Shown here: in pieces, positions 56,113-64,000 of the stretch
How the letters are laid out: every line of letters starts with the position of its first letter
Numbering within the stretch: the stretch's first letter is position 1
NCBI RefSeq assembly: GCF_900142695.1
Contig: NZ_FRBU01000007.1
Coordinates: 59,851-123,850 of the forward strand
Direction of reading: 5' to 3'
DNA from: Flavobacterium xanthum
GTDB lineage: Bacteria; Bacteroidota; Bacteroidia; Flavobacteriales; Flavobacteriaceae
Length of the DNA stretch: 64,000 nucleotides
Notes under the pieces: generated by a model
Database searches by the model: none
The model's input: the letters and a program-made list of their open reading frames with translations, nothing else
Told to the model about the DNA's origin: nothing
Position numbers and translations under genes: made by a program

Positions 56113-58176
56113 CTACCAAATTTTCACTCGTTTGTCTGGTTGAATGTACATTCCATCACCTGATTTTACGTCAAAAGCATCATAAAAGGCATCTACGTTT
56201 TGCACAGGTACATACGCCCTGTACATTCCAGGAGAGTGTGGATCCGTCTTTACTTGGTTTTTTATCGCTTCATCACGCATTTTAGTACGCCAAACCGTTG
56301 CCCAAGAAATAAAGAACCGTTGTTCTGGAGTGTAACCATCAATTAATTCTGGCGTTCCGTTAGCCTTTAAATACATTTGCAAACCATCATAAGCGGCATT
56401 AACACCACCTAAATCCCCTATATTTTCTCCCAATGTAAATTTCCCATCAACGTGAATTCCAGGTAGTGGTTCTAGGGCACTGTACTGGTCTGCCAAAGCG
56501 GTTCCTAAAGTTGTAAATTGTTTTAAATCCTCGGCAGTCCACCAGTCAACAAGATTTCCATCTGCATTGTAGCGCGCACCAGAATCGTCAAATCCATGAG
56601 AAATCTCATGTCCAATGACAGCACCAATTCCCCCGTAATTTACCGCTTCATCCGCCTGATAATTGTAAAATGGTGGTTGTAAAATAGCGGCTGGGAAAAC
56701 AATTTCGTTGTACGAGGGATTGTAATATGCATTTACCGTTTGTGGTGACATTCCCCATTCTGTTTTATCTACTGGTTTGTACAGTTTGTCCAAGTCTTCT
56801 TTGAAGGACCAACGAGAAAGATTTTTTACATTTTCAAAATAGCTTCCACCCTCATCTGTACTAGCAATTTTCAGAGCAGAATAGTCTTTCCACTTATCCG
56901 GATATCCAATTTTAATGGCAATTTTATTTAGCTTCTCCACGGCTTTCACTTTCGTTTCCGCTGACATCCAAGACAAATCATTTATCCTATTTTGGTAAGC
57001 CAAAACTACATTTTTGATCATTTTTTCCGCTTTTACTTTGGCTTCAGCCGGAAACATTTTCTCTACATATAATTTTCCTAAAGCTTCTCCAATAGTACCA
57101 TTTACGGTTTGTAAAGCACGGTCCTCACGCGGTCTTTGCTTGATGGCTCCGGTTAATGTTTTTCCATAAAAATCAAAATTAGCCACTTCTATGTTAGATG
57201 ACAACTGACTAGATGCTCCCCGCAGCAACGTCCACTTCATGTATGCTTTCCAATCCTCTACTTTATTTTGTGCCAAAATAGTCTGCAAAGCTTTCATATA
57301 TCGCGGCTCACTTACAATCACCGTATCTAGCTTCGTGAAACCAATACTTGTAAAATATTGCTTCCAATCCAGCGCTGGTGTTATTTTTTGCAAATCTGCA
57401 ATGGTCATTGGATTGTATTGTAATCTGCCGTCCCTTTGTTCCACACGATCCAATCTTGGTTGTGACATTGCCGTTTCCAACGCTACAATTTTACGAGCAC
57501 TTTCCTTCGTTTTTGTTGGGTTTTCACCAATGAATTGCAGCATTTTGGCCACATGCAATTCGTATTTTTCGCGTTTCTCTTTCGAATCTTTATCATCCGC
57601 TGAATAGTAATCCTTATCCGGTAATCCTAATGATCCTGTACCTACATAAAGCGAATTTTTACTGCTGTTCTTATCATCTGCTCCAACATAAATTCCAAAA
57701 AAACCAATACCGCCGACTGGTTCCATTTCGCTTAAGACTTTTTGCAAATCTTTGGTATTTTTGATGGCGTCAATTTTAGCCAAATACGGTTTCAAAGGAT
57801 TAATTCCCTGCTTGTCTCTGGCAACCGTATCTAAAATTGATTTGAAAAGATTGATTGCTTTTCCTTGATCTGTAGTGGACTTATAGATTGGGTTTCTAGA
57901 TGCTTCTTTCAAGATATCCATTGCATCTTTATCCGTTTTTTTCAATAATTCGTTGAAACTTCCCCATGAAGTTCGATCACTTGGGATTTCAGTTTTGTCC
58001 AACCACGTCCCGTTTACATATCTAAAAAAGTCATCGCTTGGCTTCACCTTTTTATCAATGTTCATTACATTAATTCCCGGTTCTTTAGTAGCTGGCGTGG
58101 TCTGAGCTTCACTTACTGCAAAACCCATGATTGCGGGAATCACAAAAAGTAACTGTTTATTACTTATTTTCTTCAT
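56113..58176 (-). CDS. M13 family metallopeptidase (PepO/neprilysin-like), copy 2
   Basis: 687 residues, same length as copy 1. Start MKKISNKQLLFVIPAIMGFA with signal peptide. Zinc motif GHEISHGFDDSGARYN, ENIGDLGGVNAAYDG and NAYYNPSYNEIVFPAAILQP are all present, so the active site is intact. The coding sequence differs from copy 1 throughout, so the duplication is old. Both genes have their own promoter and terminator. Confidence 0.95.
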   Translation of the reverse strand: MKKISNKQLLFVIPAIMGFAVSEAQTTPATKEPGINVMNIDKKVKPSDDFFRYVNGTWLDKTEIPSDRTSWGSFNELLKKTDKDAMDILKEASRNPIYKSTTDQGKAINLFKSILDTVARDKQGINPLKPYLAKIDAIKNTKDLQKVLSEMEPVGGIGFFGIYVGADDKNSSKNSLYVGTGSLGLPDKDYYSADDKDSKEKREKYELHVAKMLQFIGENPTKTKESARKIVALETAMSQPRLDRVEQRDGRLQYNPMTIADLQKITPALDWKQYFTSIGFTKLDTVIVSEPRYMKALQTILAQNKVEDWKAYMKWTLLRGASSQLSSNIEVANFDFYGKTLTGAIKQRPREDRALQTVNGTIGEALGKLYVEKMFPAEAKVKAEKMIKNVVLAYQNRINDLSWMSAETKVKAVEKLNKIAIKIGYPDKWKDYSALKIASTDEGGSYFENVKNLSRWSFKEDLDKLYKPVDKTEWGMSPQTVNAYYNPSYNEIVFPAAILQPPFYNYQADEAVNYGGIGAVIGHEISHGFDDSGARYNADGNLVDWWTAEDLKQFTTLGTALADQYSALEPLPGIHVDGKFTLGENIGDLGGVNAAYDGLQMYLKANGTPELIDGYTPEQRFFISWATVWRTKMRDEAIKNQVKTDPHSPGMYRAYVPVQNVDAFYDAFDVKSGDGMYIQPDKRVKIW

Positions 58177-58202
58177 TATTTTAAGTTATTTAGTTATCCT
58201 CA

Positions 58203-58210
58203 CAAAGCTA
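58203..58210 (-). promoter_or_regulatory. -7 element for M13 copy 2
   Basis: TAGCTTTG on the minus strand, exact TAnnTTTG, within the phrase CTCACAAAGCTAT also found before copy 1. Confidence 0.45.
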
Positions 58211-58290
58211 TTAATAAAAAAGCGATTAGTTATGTACTTTATACAGAATAAGATTGTGTTAATTTGAATTAAAAATATATCCCGTTTTCG

Positions 58291-58298
58291 TATTTTTG
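58291..58298 (+). promoter_or_regulatory. -7 element for the SCO1 gene
   Basis: TATTTTTG, exact TAnnTTTG, 16 bases before the ATG at 58314; a TTTG lies 24 bases upstream (58263-58266), slightly far. Confidence 0.45.
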
Positions 58299-58313
58299 CA
58301 TCAAAATAGTACC

Positions 58314-58979
58314 ATGTCCGAGTTTTTAAAAAAATACCGTCTTTTTTTAGGCGTTTTTATTGTTTTTTCAATCATTGTTTTGACCTTATTTTATTCGGCT
58401 TTAAAGCCAAAAAAAACACTTCCCATTTATAATCCCGCAGATGTAAATCCGGAATTAGTAGATAGTACGGTTCAGTACAAAAGCAAGTACCACACTATTG
58501 CTGATTTTTCCTTTATCAATCAAAATGGAAAAACCATTACCCAAAAAGATTATGAAGGAAAAATATATGTAGCTGATTTTTTCTTTACCACTTGCGGATC
58601 GATTTGTCCCAAAATGACGACTAATTTGTCTGAAATTCAAACCGCTTTTGCCCATAATCCAAAAGTAAAATTACTTTCACATACTGTTTTTCCGGAAACG
58701 GATAGCGTTCCAGTTTTGCAGGCTTACGCCAAAAAGTATAAGGTTGATGCATCCCAATGGAACTTAGTAACTGGCGATAAAAAAGAAATTTACACTATGG
58801 CTAGGAAATCTTATTTAGCTGTAAAACTGGGAAAACCGAGCGAACTGTACGATATGGTTCACACCGAAAACTTTGTTTTAGTAGATACCAAAAGGAGAGT
58901 TCGTGGTTTTTATGACGGAACAAACAAAGAGGATATGAAACGTTTAATTGAGGACATTACTTTTTTGAGTAACGAATAG
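58314..58979 (+). CDS. SCO1/SenC family protein
   Basis: 221 residues. Start at 58314 (MSEFLKKYRLFLGVFIVFSI); the longer frame from 58296 lies over the -7 element. One N-terminal membrane anchor, then a thioredoxin-like domain with the copper-binding CGSICPKM and the histidine in YDMVHTENFVLVD. SCO proteins deliver copper to the CuA site of cytochrome c oxidase or act as thiol-disulphide proteins. Periplasmic face of the inner membrane. Followed by feoAB on the same strand. Confidence 0.9.
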   Translation: MSEFLKKYRLFLGVFIVFSIIVLTLFYSALKPKKTLPIYNPADVNPELVDSTVQYKSKYHTIADFSFINQNGKTITQKDYEGKIYVADFFFTTCGSICPKMTTNLSEIQTAFAHNPKVKLLSHTVFPETDSVPVLQAYAKKYKVDASQWNLVTGDKKEIYTMARKSYLAVKLGKPSELYDMVHTENFVLVDTKRRVRGFYDGTNKEDMKRLIEDITFLSNE

Positions 58980-59086
58980 CCTATTGCTACAATACCTATC
59001 CTTAAACTCGGGTTTCGCGAAGACAACCCCTTTATTTTAAGCTGGATTCAATTGCTTTAATTACCATATAAATGTGACATATATCA

Positions 59087-59116
59087 TTTGTGTTTGTTTT
59101 AAAATGTGTATTTTTG
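59087..59116 (+). promoter_or_regulatory. Promoter of feoAB
   Basis: TTTG (59087-59090), 18-base spacer, TATTTTTG (59109-59116). The start codon is 27 bases downstream. Confidence 0.6.
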
Positions 59117-59142
59117 CAATCTTAATTCAATCTAAATAAGTT

Positions 59143-59385
59143 TTGCAAACAACGATCCATTCTCTCAAAAAAGGTGAAAAAGCCATTATAAAAGACTTTG
59201 ACATCGATGCCGTTCCTTTAAAATTATTGGAAATGGGATGCTTGCCTGGCAATCTAGTAGAATTACTTCAAATTGCTCCTTTTGGAGATCCTTTGTACTT
59301 GAACATTAATGGATCACATGTGGCCATTCGGGTAGAAACTGCAAAAGAAATTGAAGTTGACATTATAAAAACCAACTTATGGTAA
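59143..59385 (+). CDS. feoA: Ferrous iron transport protein A
   Basis: 80 residues, SH3-like. It begins at TTG 59143 (QTTIHSLKKGEKAIIKDFD); an in-frame TAA at 59137-59139 rules out an earlier start and no ATG is present before the FeoA fold begins. LLEMGCLPGNLVELLQIAPF and NINGSHVAIRVETAKEIEVD fit FeoA. Its last seven bases overlap the feoB ATG. A small cytoplasmic partner of FeoB. Confidence 0.92.
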   Translation: MQTTIHSLKKGEKAIIKDFDIDAVPLKLLEMGCLPGNLVELLQIAPFGDPLYLNINGSHVAIRVETAKEIEVDIIKTNLW

Positions 59386-61481
59386 GCAAACAAAACATCA
59401 ACGTCGCTTTAATTGGAAATCCTAATGTGGGTAAAACTTCTGTTTTTAATCAGCTGACTGGGCTGAATCAACAAGTGGGGAATTATCCGGGAATTACGGT
59501 TGAAAAAAAGATTGGTTTTTGCAAATTACCTACTAATATTAAGGCGAATATTCTAGATTTACCTGGAACATACAGCTTAAACGCCAGTTCGATTGATGAA
59601 AATGTAGTCATTGAATTATTGCTCAACAAAAATGACAAATTGTATCCAGATGTAGCACTTGTTGTTACCGATGTGGAAAATTTAAAACGGAATTTATTAC
59701 TTTTTACCCAAATAAAAGACCTCGAAATTCCAACTATCCTAGTCATCAATATGGCAGATAGAATGAAGTTCAAAGGGATTACACTGGATATTCCGTATCT
59801 GGAAGATCATCTAAAAACCAAGATTGCGCTAATTAGTTCCAGAAAAGGATACGGAATTGACGAATTGAAAAAATTGATTATCAGTTACCGCACCATTTCA
59901 ACTGAACCTTGCTTGAATGCCTCCGTAATCGACCCAGATTACTTCAATAGCTTGCGCAAAGCATTTCCTAATCAACTGCTTTACAAGTTGTGGTTGGTTA
60001 TTACACAGGACGTCAACTTCCTGAATTTAGAACGAAATGAAATTAGAAGTTCTTTTACTAAATCGCATTCCGATTTAAAGCGACTCCAGCAAAAAGAAAC
60101 TATAAAACGCTATCAATTTATCAATGATGTTCTAAAAGAAGGATTGAAAATTGATGCTTCCGTTGCTAGAGATTACCGCAGCAGATTAGATCGTGTACTT
60201 ACACACAAAGTTTGGGGATACGTGATCTTTTTTCTAATCTTATTTGTTATTTTCCAATCTATTTTTGAATGGTCTAAAATTCCGATGGACTTCATCGATG
60301 CATCTTTTGCTTCTTTGAGCACGCTTGCTGCCGAAGAATTGCCAGCCGGTGTTTTAACCAACTTAATTTCGCAGGGAATCATCCCTGGAATTGGAGGTAT
60401 TTTGATATTCATTCCGCAAATTGCCTTCTTGTTTATGTTTATTTCGATACTAGAAGAAAGCGGCTATATGAGTCGAGTGGTTTTCCTAATGGATAAAATC
60501 ATGCGGAAATTTGGTTTATCTGGTAAAAGTGTTGTCCCGCTTATTTCTGGCACAGCCTGCGCTATTCCAGCGATAATGGCGACCCGAAATATTGAAAACT
60601 GGAAAGAACGTTTAATTACTATTTTAGTAACTCCTTTTACTACCTGTTCTGCTAGATTACCCGTTTACGCCATTATTATTGCATTAGTAATTCCTGATAC
60701 TCGTGTTTTTGGATTTTTGAACATGCAAGGAATGACTTTGATGTTGTTGTATTTACTGGGTTTTGGAATGGCTATTTTTTCCGCTTATATTTTAAATAAA
60801 ATTCTGAAAATCAAAGGAAAAACCTACTTTGTAGTTGAAATGCCAAATTATAAATTACCGCTTTTCAAGAATGTGGGAATCAATGTGATAGAAAAAACCA
60901 AAGCGTTCATTTATGGTGCAGGAAAAATTATACTTGCCATCTCTATCGTATTATGGTTTCTAGCTTCTTATGGCCCTGGTGCGAAATTTAACAATGCAGA
61001 AAAAATTGTTATTGAAAACAACCAAAACAAGCCACTGCCACCAGCTGATTTTGAAAATGCTGTCGCTTCGCAAAAGTTAGAAAACTCATACATTGGTATC
61101 ATGGGAAAAGCAATCGAACCTGCTATTTCGCCGCTTGGATACGATTGGAAAATAGGAATTGCAATCATAAGCTCCTTTGCCGCCAGAGAGGTTTTTGTAG
61201 GCACATTAGCTACAATCTACAGCGTGGGAGGAAGTGATAATGAGGTAACAATAAAAAATAAAATGGCTGCCGAGGTCAATCCAGTTACTGGAGAGAAAAT
61301 TTTCAATTTCGCATCAGGAATATCCTTGTTGTTGTTTTATGCCTTTGCCCTGCAATGTGCCAGTACACTTGCCATCACTAAAAAAGAAACCAATTCTTGG
61401 AAATGGCCTGTAGGACAATTAATTTTCATGTCGGGTTTTGCTTATGTAGTCGCTCTCATCGCCTATCAGATTTTGAAATAA
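59379..61481 (+). CDS. feoB: Ferrous iron transporter FeoB
   Basis: Fe2+ uptake through the inner membrane. 700 residues. N-terminal GTPase: G1 GNPNVGKTS at 13-21, G2/G3 GNYPGITVE and DLPGTYSL, G4 VINMADRM. Then GSCAxPA-type gate residues in SGTACAIPAIMATR and about ten helices (FFLILFVIFQSIFEW, ISLLLFYAFALQCASTLAIT). Seven bases overlap with feoA. A complete enzyme. Confidence 0.96.
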   Translation: MVSKQNINVALIGNPNVGKTSVFNQLTGLNQQVGNYPGITVEKKIGFCKLPTNIKANILDLPGTYSLNASSIDENVVIELLLNKNDKLYPDVALVVTDVENLKRNLLLFTQIKDLEIPTILVINMADRMKFKGITLDIPYLEDHLKTKIALISSRKGYGIDELKKLIISYRTISTEPCLNASVIDPDYFNSLRKAFPNQLLYKLWLVITQDVNFLNLERNEIRSSFTKSHSDLKRLQQKETIKRYQFINDVLKEGLKIDASVARDYRSRLDRVLTHKVWGYVIFFLILFVIFQSIFEWSKIPMDFIDASFASLSTLAAEELPAGVLTNLISQGIIPGIGGILIFIPQIAFLFMFISILEESGYMSRVVFLMDKIMRKFGLSGKSVVPLISGTACAIPAIMATRNIENWKERLITILVTPFTTCSARLPVYAIIIALVIPDTRVFGFLNMQGMTLMLLYLLGFGMAIFSAYILNKILKIKGKTYFVVEMPNYKLPLFKNVGINVIEKTKAFIYGAGKIILAISIVLWFLASYGPGAKFNNAEKIVIENNQNKPLPPADFENAVASQKLENSYIGIMGKAIEPAISPLGYDWKIGIAIISSFAAREVFVGTLATIYSVGGSDNEVTIKNKMAAEVNPVTGEKIFNFASGISLLLFYAFALQCASTLAITKKETNSWKWPVGQLIFMSGFAYVVALIAYQILK

Positions 61482-61546
61482 TTGATCCCTAGCCGGACGG
61501 CTAACCGGTCCACAAACGTTAAATTTAATAATTTCACTATTTTTAA

Positions 61547-61578
61547 TTTGTCTAAATAAGATTTGTGTTTTACTTTTG
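61547..61578 (+). promoter_or_regulatory. Promoter of the FecA-like TonB receptor gene
   Basis: TTTG (61547-61550), 20-base spacer, TACTTTTG (61571-61578): a full Bacteroidota promoter. The spacer begins TCTAAATAAG, and CAATCTAAATAA follows just before the ATG, as also before feoA, so an iron regulator might bind there (inference). Confidence 0.65.
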
Positions 61579-61603
61579 CACCGTAGAATCAATCTAAATA
61601 AAA

Positions 61604-63862
61604 ATGAGGAATAATTTAATCGTAGCTTTTTTATTAGTTACAACCGTTGTGTTTGCACAAGAAAAAGAGCTTTCACAAACCCAAAAAGACAGTATTAAAA
61701 ATTTGAATGCAGCTGTCATAAATTTACAAAATGTCGCTATAACGCCACTACAACAAAGCCCTGAAAGACAACCTGAAATAAAGGGTACCGTACTTTTTTC
61801 TGGCAAAAAAAATGAAGTCTTAAAACTATCTAGTTTCACTGCTAATTTAACCACTAATAATGCACGCGAAGTTTTCTCTAGAGTTCCCGGCGTCACTGTA
61901 TGGGAAAATGATGGTTCCGGAATTCAAATCAACATTGGTGTTCGTGGGTTAAGTCCAAATAGAAGTTGGGAATTAAACACCAGACAGAATGGTTATGATA
62001 TTTCATCTGACGTTTTTGGATATCCTGAAGCTTATTACAATCCGCCATTGGAAGCAGTTGAAACTATTGAATTGGTTCGTGGTGGTGCTTCTTTACAATT
62101 TGGACCACAATTTGGTGGAATGATAAACTATGTACTAAAGCGCGAACAAAAAAAGGCCTTCACTTTTGAGACTCAAAACACGTTAGGCAGTTATAACTTG
62201 ATGAGTAGCTATAATGCTATTGGCGGAAAAATAAATAAATTTTCTTACTATGCTTACAATCATTCTAGAAGTGCTGACGGCTGGAGAGAAAATAGCAAAT
62301 ATAAGGTAAGAAATTCGCATCTTTTTATGGAATATGCTTTTACGAAAGATACTAAACTGTCCGCAGAATATACTAGTATGGATTACAAAATGCAGCAAGC
62401 TGGTGGCTTAACTGATCAACAATTCAAAGACAATCCAAGACAATCATTACGAGAAAGAAACTGGCTTGGTACGCCATGGAACTTATTTTCTCTAAACTTT
62501 GACACCAAAATATCTAATAAGCTCACCTCTAATACTAAGCTATTTGGATTAATTGGAGAAAGAAATAGTGTCGGTTTCACTGCCACACCTAATCTTGCTG
62601 ACGCCATTAAACCGTCTACTAACGATTACGCTAATAGAAGAGTAGATCGCGATTTTTACAAAAATTTTGGTATCGAAAACAGAAATATCTTCAGCTATAC
62701 CATTGGTAAAAACATAAACAACTTAGCTTTTGGAGTACGCTATTACAAAGCTAATACTCGAAGACAGCAAGAAGGTACAGGAACAACACGTTCTGATTTT
62801 AATTTAGAGACTTTAAGTAAATATCCACGGGATTTAAACTTTAACACGGAAAACATTGCCTTATTTGCCGAAAATCAGTTCAAATTGACCGATAATTTTA
62901 GTGTCATACCTGGTGTTCGTTATGAGTATATAAGCTCGACTGGAAATGGAAGATTTGGGATCAGCTCTGGAAATGATATTCCATTTCAAAATAACAAAAT
63001 TACCCGCAACCAACCATTATTTGGGCTTGGAATGGAATACAAAATAGGTAAAACGAATATATATGGGAATATTACACAAGCTTTCAGACCCGTATTATTC
63101 TCAGATATTACCCCTCCTGCCGTTACGGATGTAATCGATCCTAATCTAAAAGATGCTAGCGGTTACAACGCAGATCTTGGTTATAGAGGTACGATTAAAA
63201 ATTACCTGAATTTTGATTTTAGTTTGTTTTATCTGAGCTATAATAATAGAATTGGTGGCGTCAGACAATTTGTTAACAACGACCCCAACCAAGGCACTTT
63301 CCTATACAGAACTAATTTGGGCGAAACTGTAAATAAAGGGATTGAAGGTTTTGTAAACCTAAATGTTACACGGTTTTTAGAGATTGAAAACACTATTGGG
63401 AATATCGATATTTTCTCTACCGTTAGTTTTATTGACTCTCGTTATACCGATTTCAAAATTAATTCCGCCACTGGAACTGCACCAAATGTTGTCATTTCGG
63501 AAAGAAATCTCTCTGGAAATAGAGTAGAAAATGCGCCACGATACATACACAATTTTGGAATAAGTTGGAGCAAAAATAATTTTTCATCCACTCTTCAATA
63601 CAAAACATCTGGTAAGATTTATACTGATGCTAATAATACTACAGCACCTTCAGCAAATGGAGTAACTGGTTTACTAGACGGTTATCGAGTGCTTGACTTA
63701 TCTGCTGAATATAAGTTCCTTAAAAATTACAATATTAGATCTGGAATTAATAATTTAACAAATGAAACATATACCACCAGAAGAGCTGGAGGGTATCCTG
63801 GACCTGGTATTTTACCTGGTGAAGGGCGAACATTCTTTATCTCTATTGGAGCAAAATTATAA
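61604..63862 (+). CDS. FecA-like TonB-dependent receptor
   Basis: 752 residues. Signal peptide 1-18 (LIVAFLLVTTVVFAQ). Plug domain from about 85: NAREVFSRVPGVTVWENDGS, IQINIGVRGLSPNRSWELNT and IELVRGGASLQFGPQFGGMI. Barrel to the end, finishing GEGRTFFISIGAKL. The plug is like FecA-type receptors for ferric citrate or another ferric chelate. It has its own iron-type promoter 122 bases after feoB, so it joins the feoAB block to form an iron-uptake island. Confidence 0.93.
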   Translation: MRNNLIVAFLLVTTVVFAQEKELSQTQKDSIKNLNAAVINLQNVAITPLQQSPERQPEIKGTVLFSGKKNEVLKLSSFTANLTTNNAREVFSRVPGVTVWENDGSGIQINIGVRGLSPNRSWELNTRQNGYDISSDVFGYPEAYYNPPLEAVETIELVRGGASLQFGPQFGGMINYVLKREQKKAFTFETQNTLGSYNLMSSYNAIGGKINKFSYYAYNHSRSADGWRENSKYKVRNSHLFMEYAFTKDTKLSAEYTSMDYKMQQAGGLTDQQFKDNPRQSLRERNWLGTPWNLFSLNFDTKISNKLTSNTKLFGLIGERNSVGFTATPNLADAIKPSTNDYANRRVDRDFYKNFGIENRNIFSYTIGKNINNLAFGVRYYKANTRRQQEGTGTTRSDFNLETLSKYPRDLNFNTENIALFAENQFKLTDNFSVIPGVRYEYISSTGNGRFGISSGNDIPFQNNKITRNQPLFGLGMEYKIGKTNIYGNITQAFRPVLFSDITPPAVTDVIDPNLKDASGYNADLGYRGTIKNYLNFDFSLFYLSYNNRIGGVRQFVNNDPNQGTFLYRTNLGETVNKGIEGFVNLNVTRFLEIENTIGNIDIFSTVSFIDSRYTDFKINSATGTAPNVVISERNLSGNRVENAPRYIHNFGISWSKNNFSSTLQYKTSGKIYTDANNTTAPSANGVTGLLDGYRVLDLSAEYKFLKNYNIRSGINNLTNETYTTRRAGGYPGPGILPGEGRTFFISIGAKL

Positions 63863-63926
63863 GACTAAAAGTGAACTACCAACAGTAACGTGTTTGAAAA
63901 TTAAATAGCTTGAATTCAATTAATAA

Positions 63927-64000
63927 ATGCGAAAGTTAGGAATCTCAAAGAAAGATGAAATATTTTTTCAGAACAAAGAAAAGAAAATTAATTCTTTTCC
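63927..64000 (+). CDS. Possible start of a further gene (cut by window end)
   Basis: ATG at 63927 opens a frame with MRKLGISKKDEIFFQNKEKK that stays open to the end of the window (24 codons). Basic N-terminus, no clear family. Too short to be sure it is a gene. Confidence 0.3.
   Translation, partial: MRKLGISKKDEIFFQNKEKKINSF

Noticed and set aside
61488..61520. CCCTAGCCGGACGGCTAACCGG as a third copy of the hairpin element
   Set aside because: Only the first eight bases match the element and the conserved right end is absent; the hairpin loop would be two bases.

Overview
The window looks like chromosomal DNA of a Flavobacterium or a close relative (Bacteroidota, Flavobacteriaceae). It is AT-rich, genes generally lack a Shine-Dalgarno sequence, and many are preceded by the Bacteroidota -7 element TAnnTTTG. 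The gene families are typical of the group: DUF4270 lipoprotein, DUF4286, an OlsF-like bifunctional acyltransferase, a GNAT-nitrilase fusion, TonB receptors and OmpA-type proteins. There are no rRNA or tRNA genes, CRISPR arrays, transposases or phage structural genes.

Layout. 1-10.6 kb (minus strand): atpD, cut by the window edge; a surface SGNH esterase lipoprotein paired with a TonB-dependent receptor; then an operon of a short GT5 glycogen-synthase-like protein, a DUF4270 lipoprotein and glmS. 10.6-17.6 kb (plus): panC-panD, an esterase-like protein coupled to radA, a small unknown protein and an AsmA-like/GT51 transglycosylase fusion. 17.7-20.8 kb (minus): aldo-keto reductase, OmpA-type lipoprotein, exodeoxyribonuclease III. 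21-28.3 kb is mixed and partly decayed: olsF-like gene, a frameshifted TM2 gene, a dehydrogenase-VOC fusion, nhaA, an outer-membrane protein gene broken by an in-frame TAG, a Dabb protein and a DUF2383 protein. 28.5-36 kb (minus): proC, mgtE, rsmA, a two-gene nucleotidyltransferase/small-protein insert, DUF4286, a TPR protein and serS. 36-38 kb (minus): a cluster of small genes, two of them under 60 codons, with a zinc-ribbon membrane protein. 38.5-53.8 kb (plus, except ssb): metG, a secreted protein, DMT transporter, HAD hydrolase, OmpA porin, CAT-like protein, HDAC-like protein, GNAT-nitrilase, M28 peptidase, SDR protein, second DMT transporter. 53.9-58.2 kb (minus): tandem M13 metallopeptidases. 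58.3-63.9 kb (plus): a SCO1 protein, then feoA-feoB and a FecA-like TonB receptor, an iron-uptake block.

The intergenic DNA carries several dispersed palindromic repeat families. The most interesting has two copies (19973-20060 and 38354-38434) whose ends are conserved while the central perfect hairpin differs completely in sequence, i.e. structure is kept while sequence changes. I see no obvious large defence or biosynthetic system. The best candidates for something under-described are this hairpin element, the nucleotidyltransferase/small-protein pair inside the rsmA-DUF4286 neighbourhood, the small-gene cluster at 36.9-38 kb, and several proteins with altered or fused catalytic domains.
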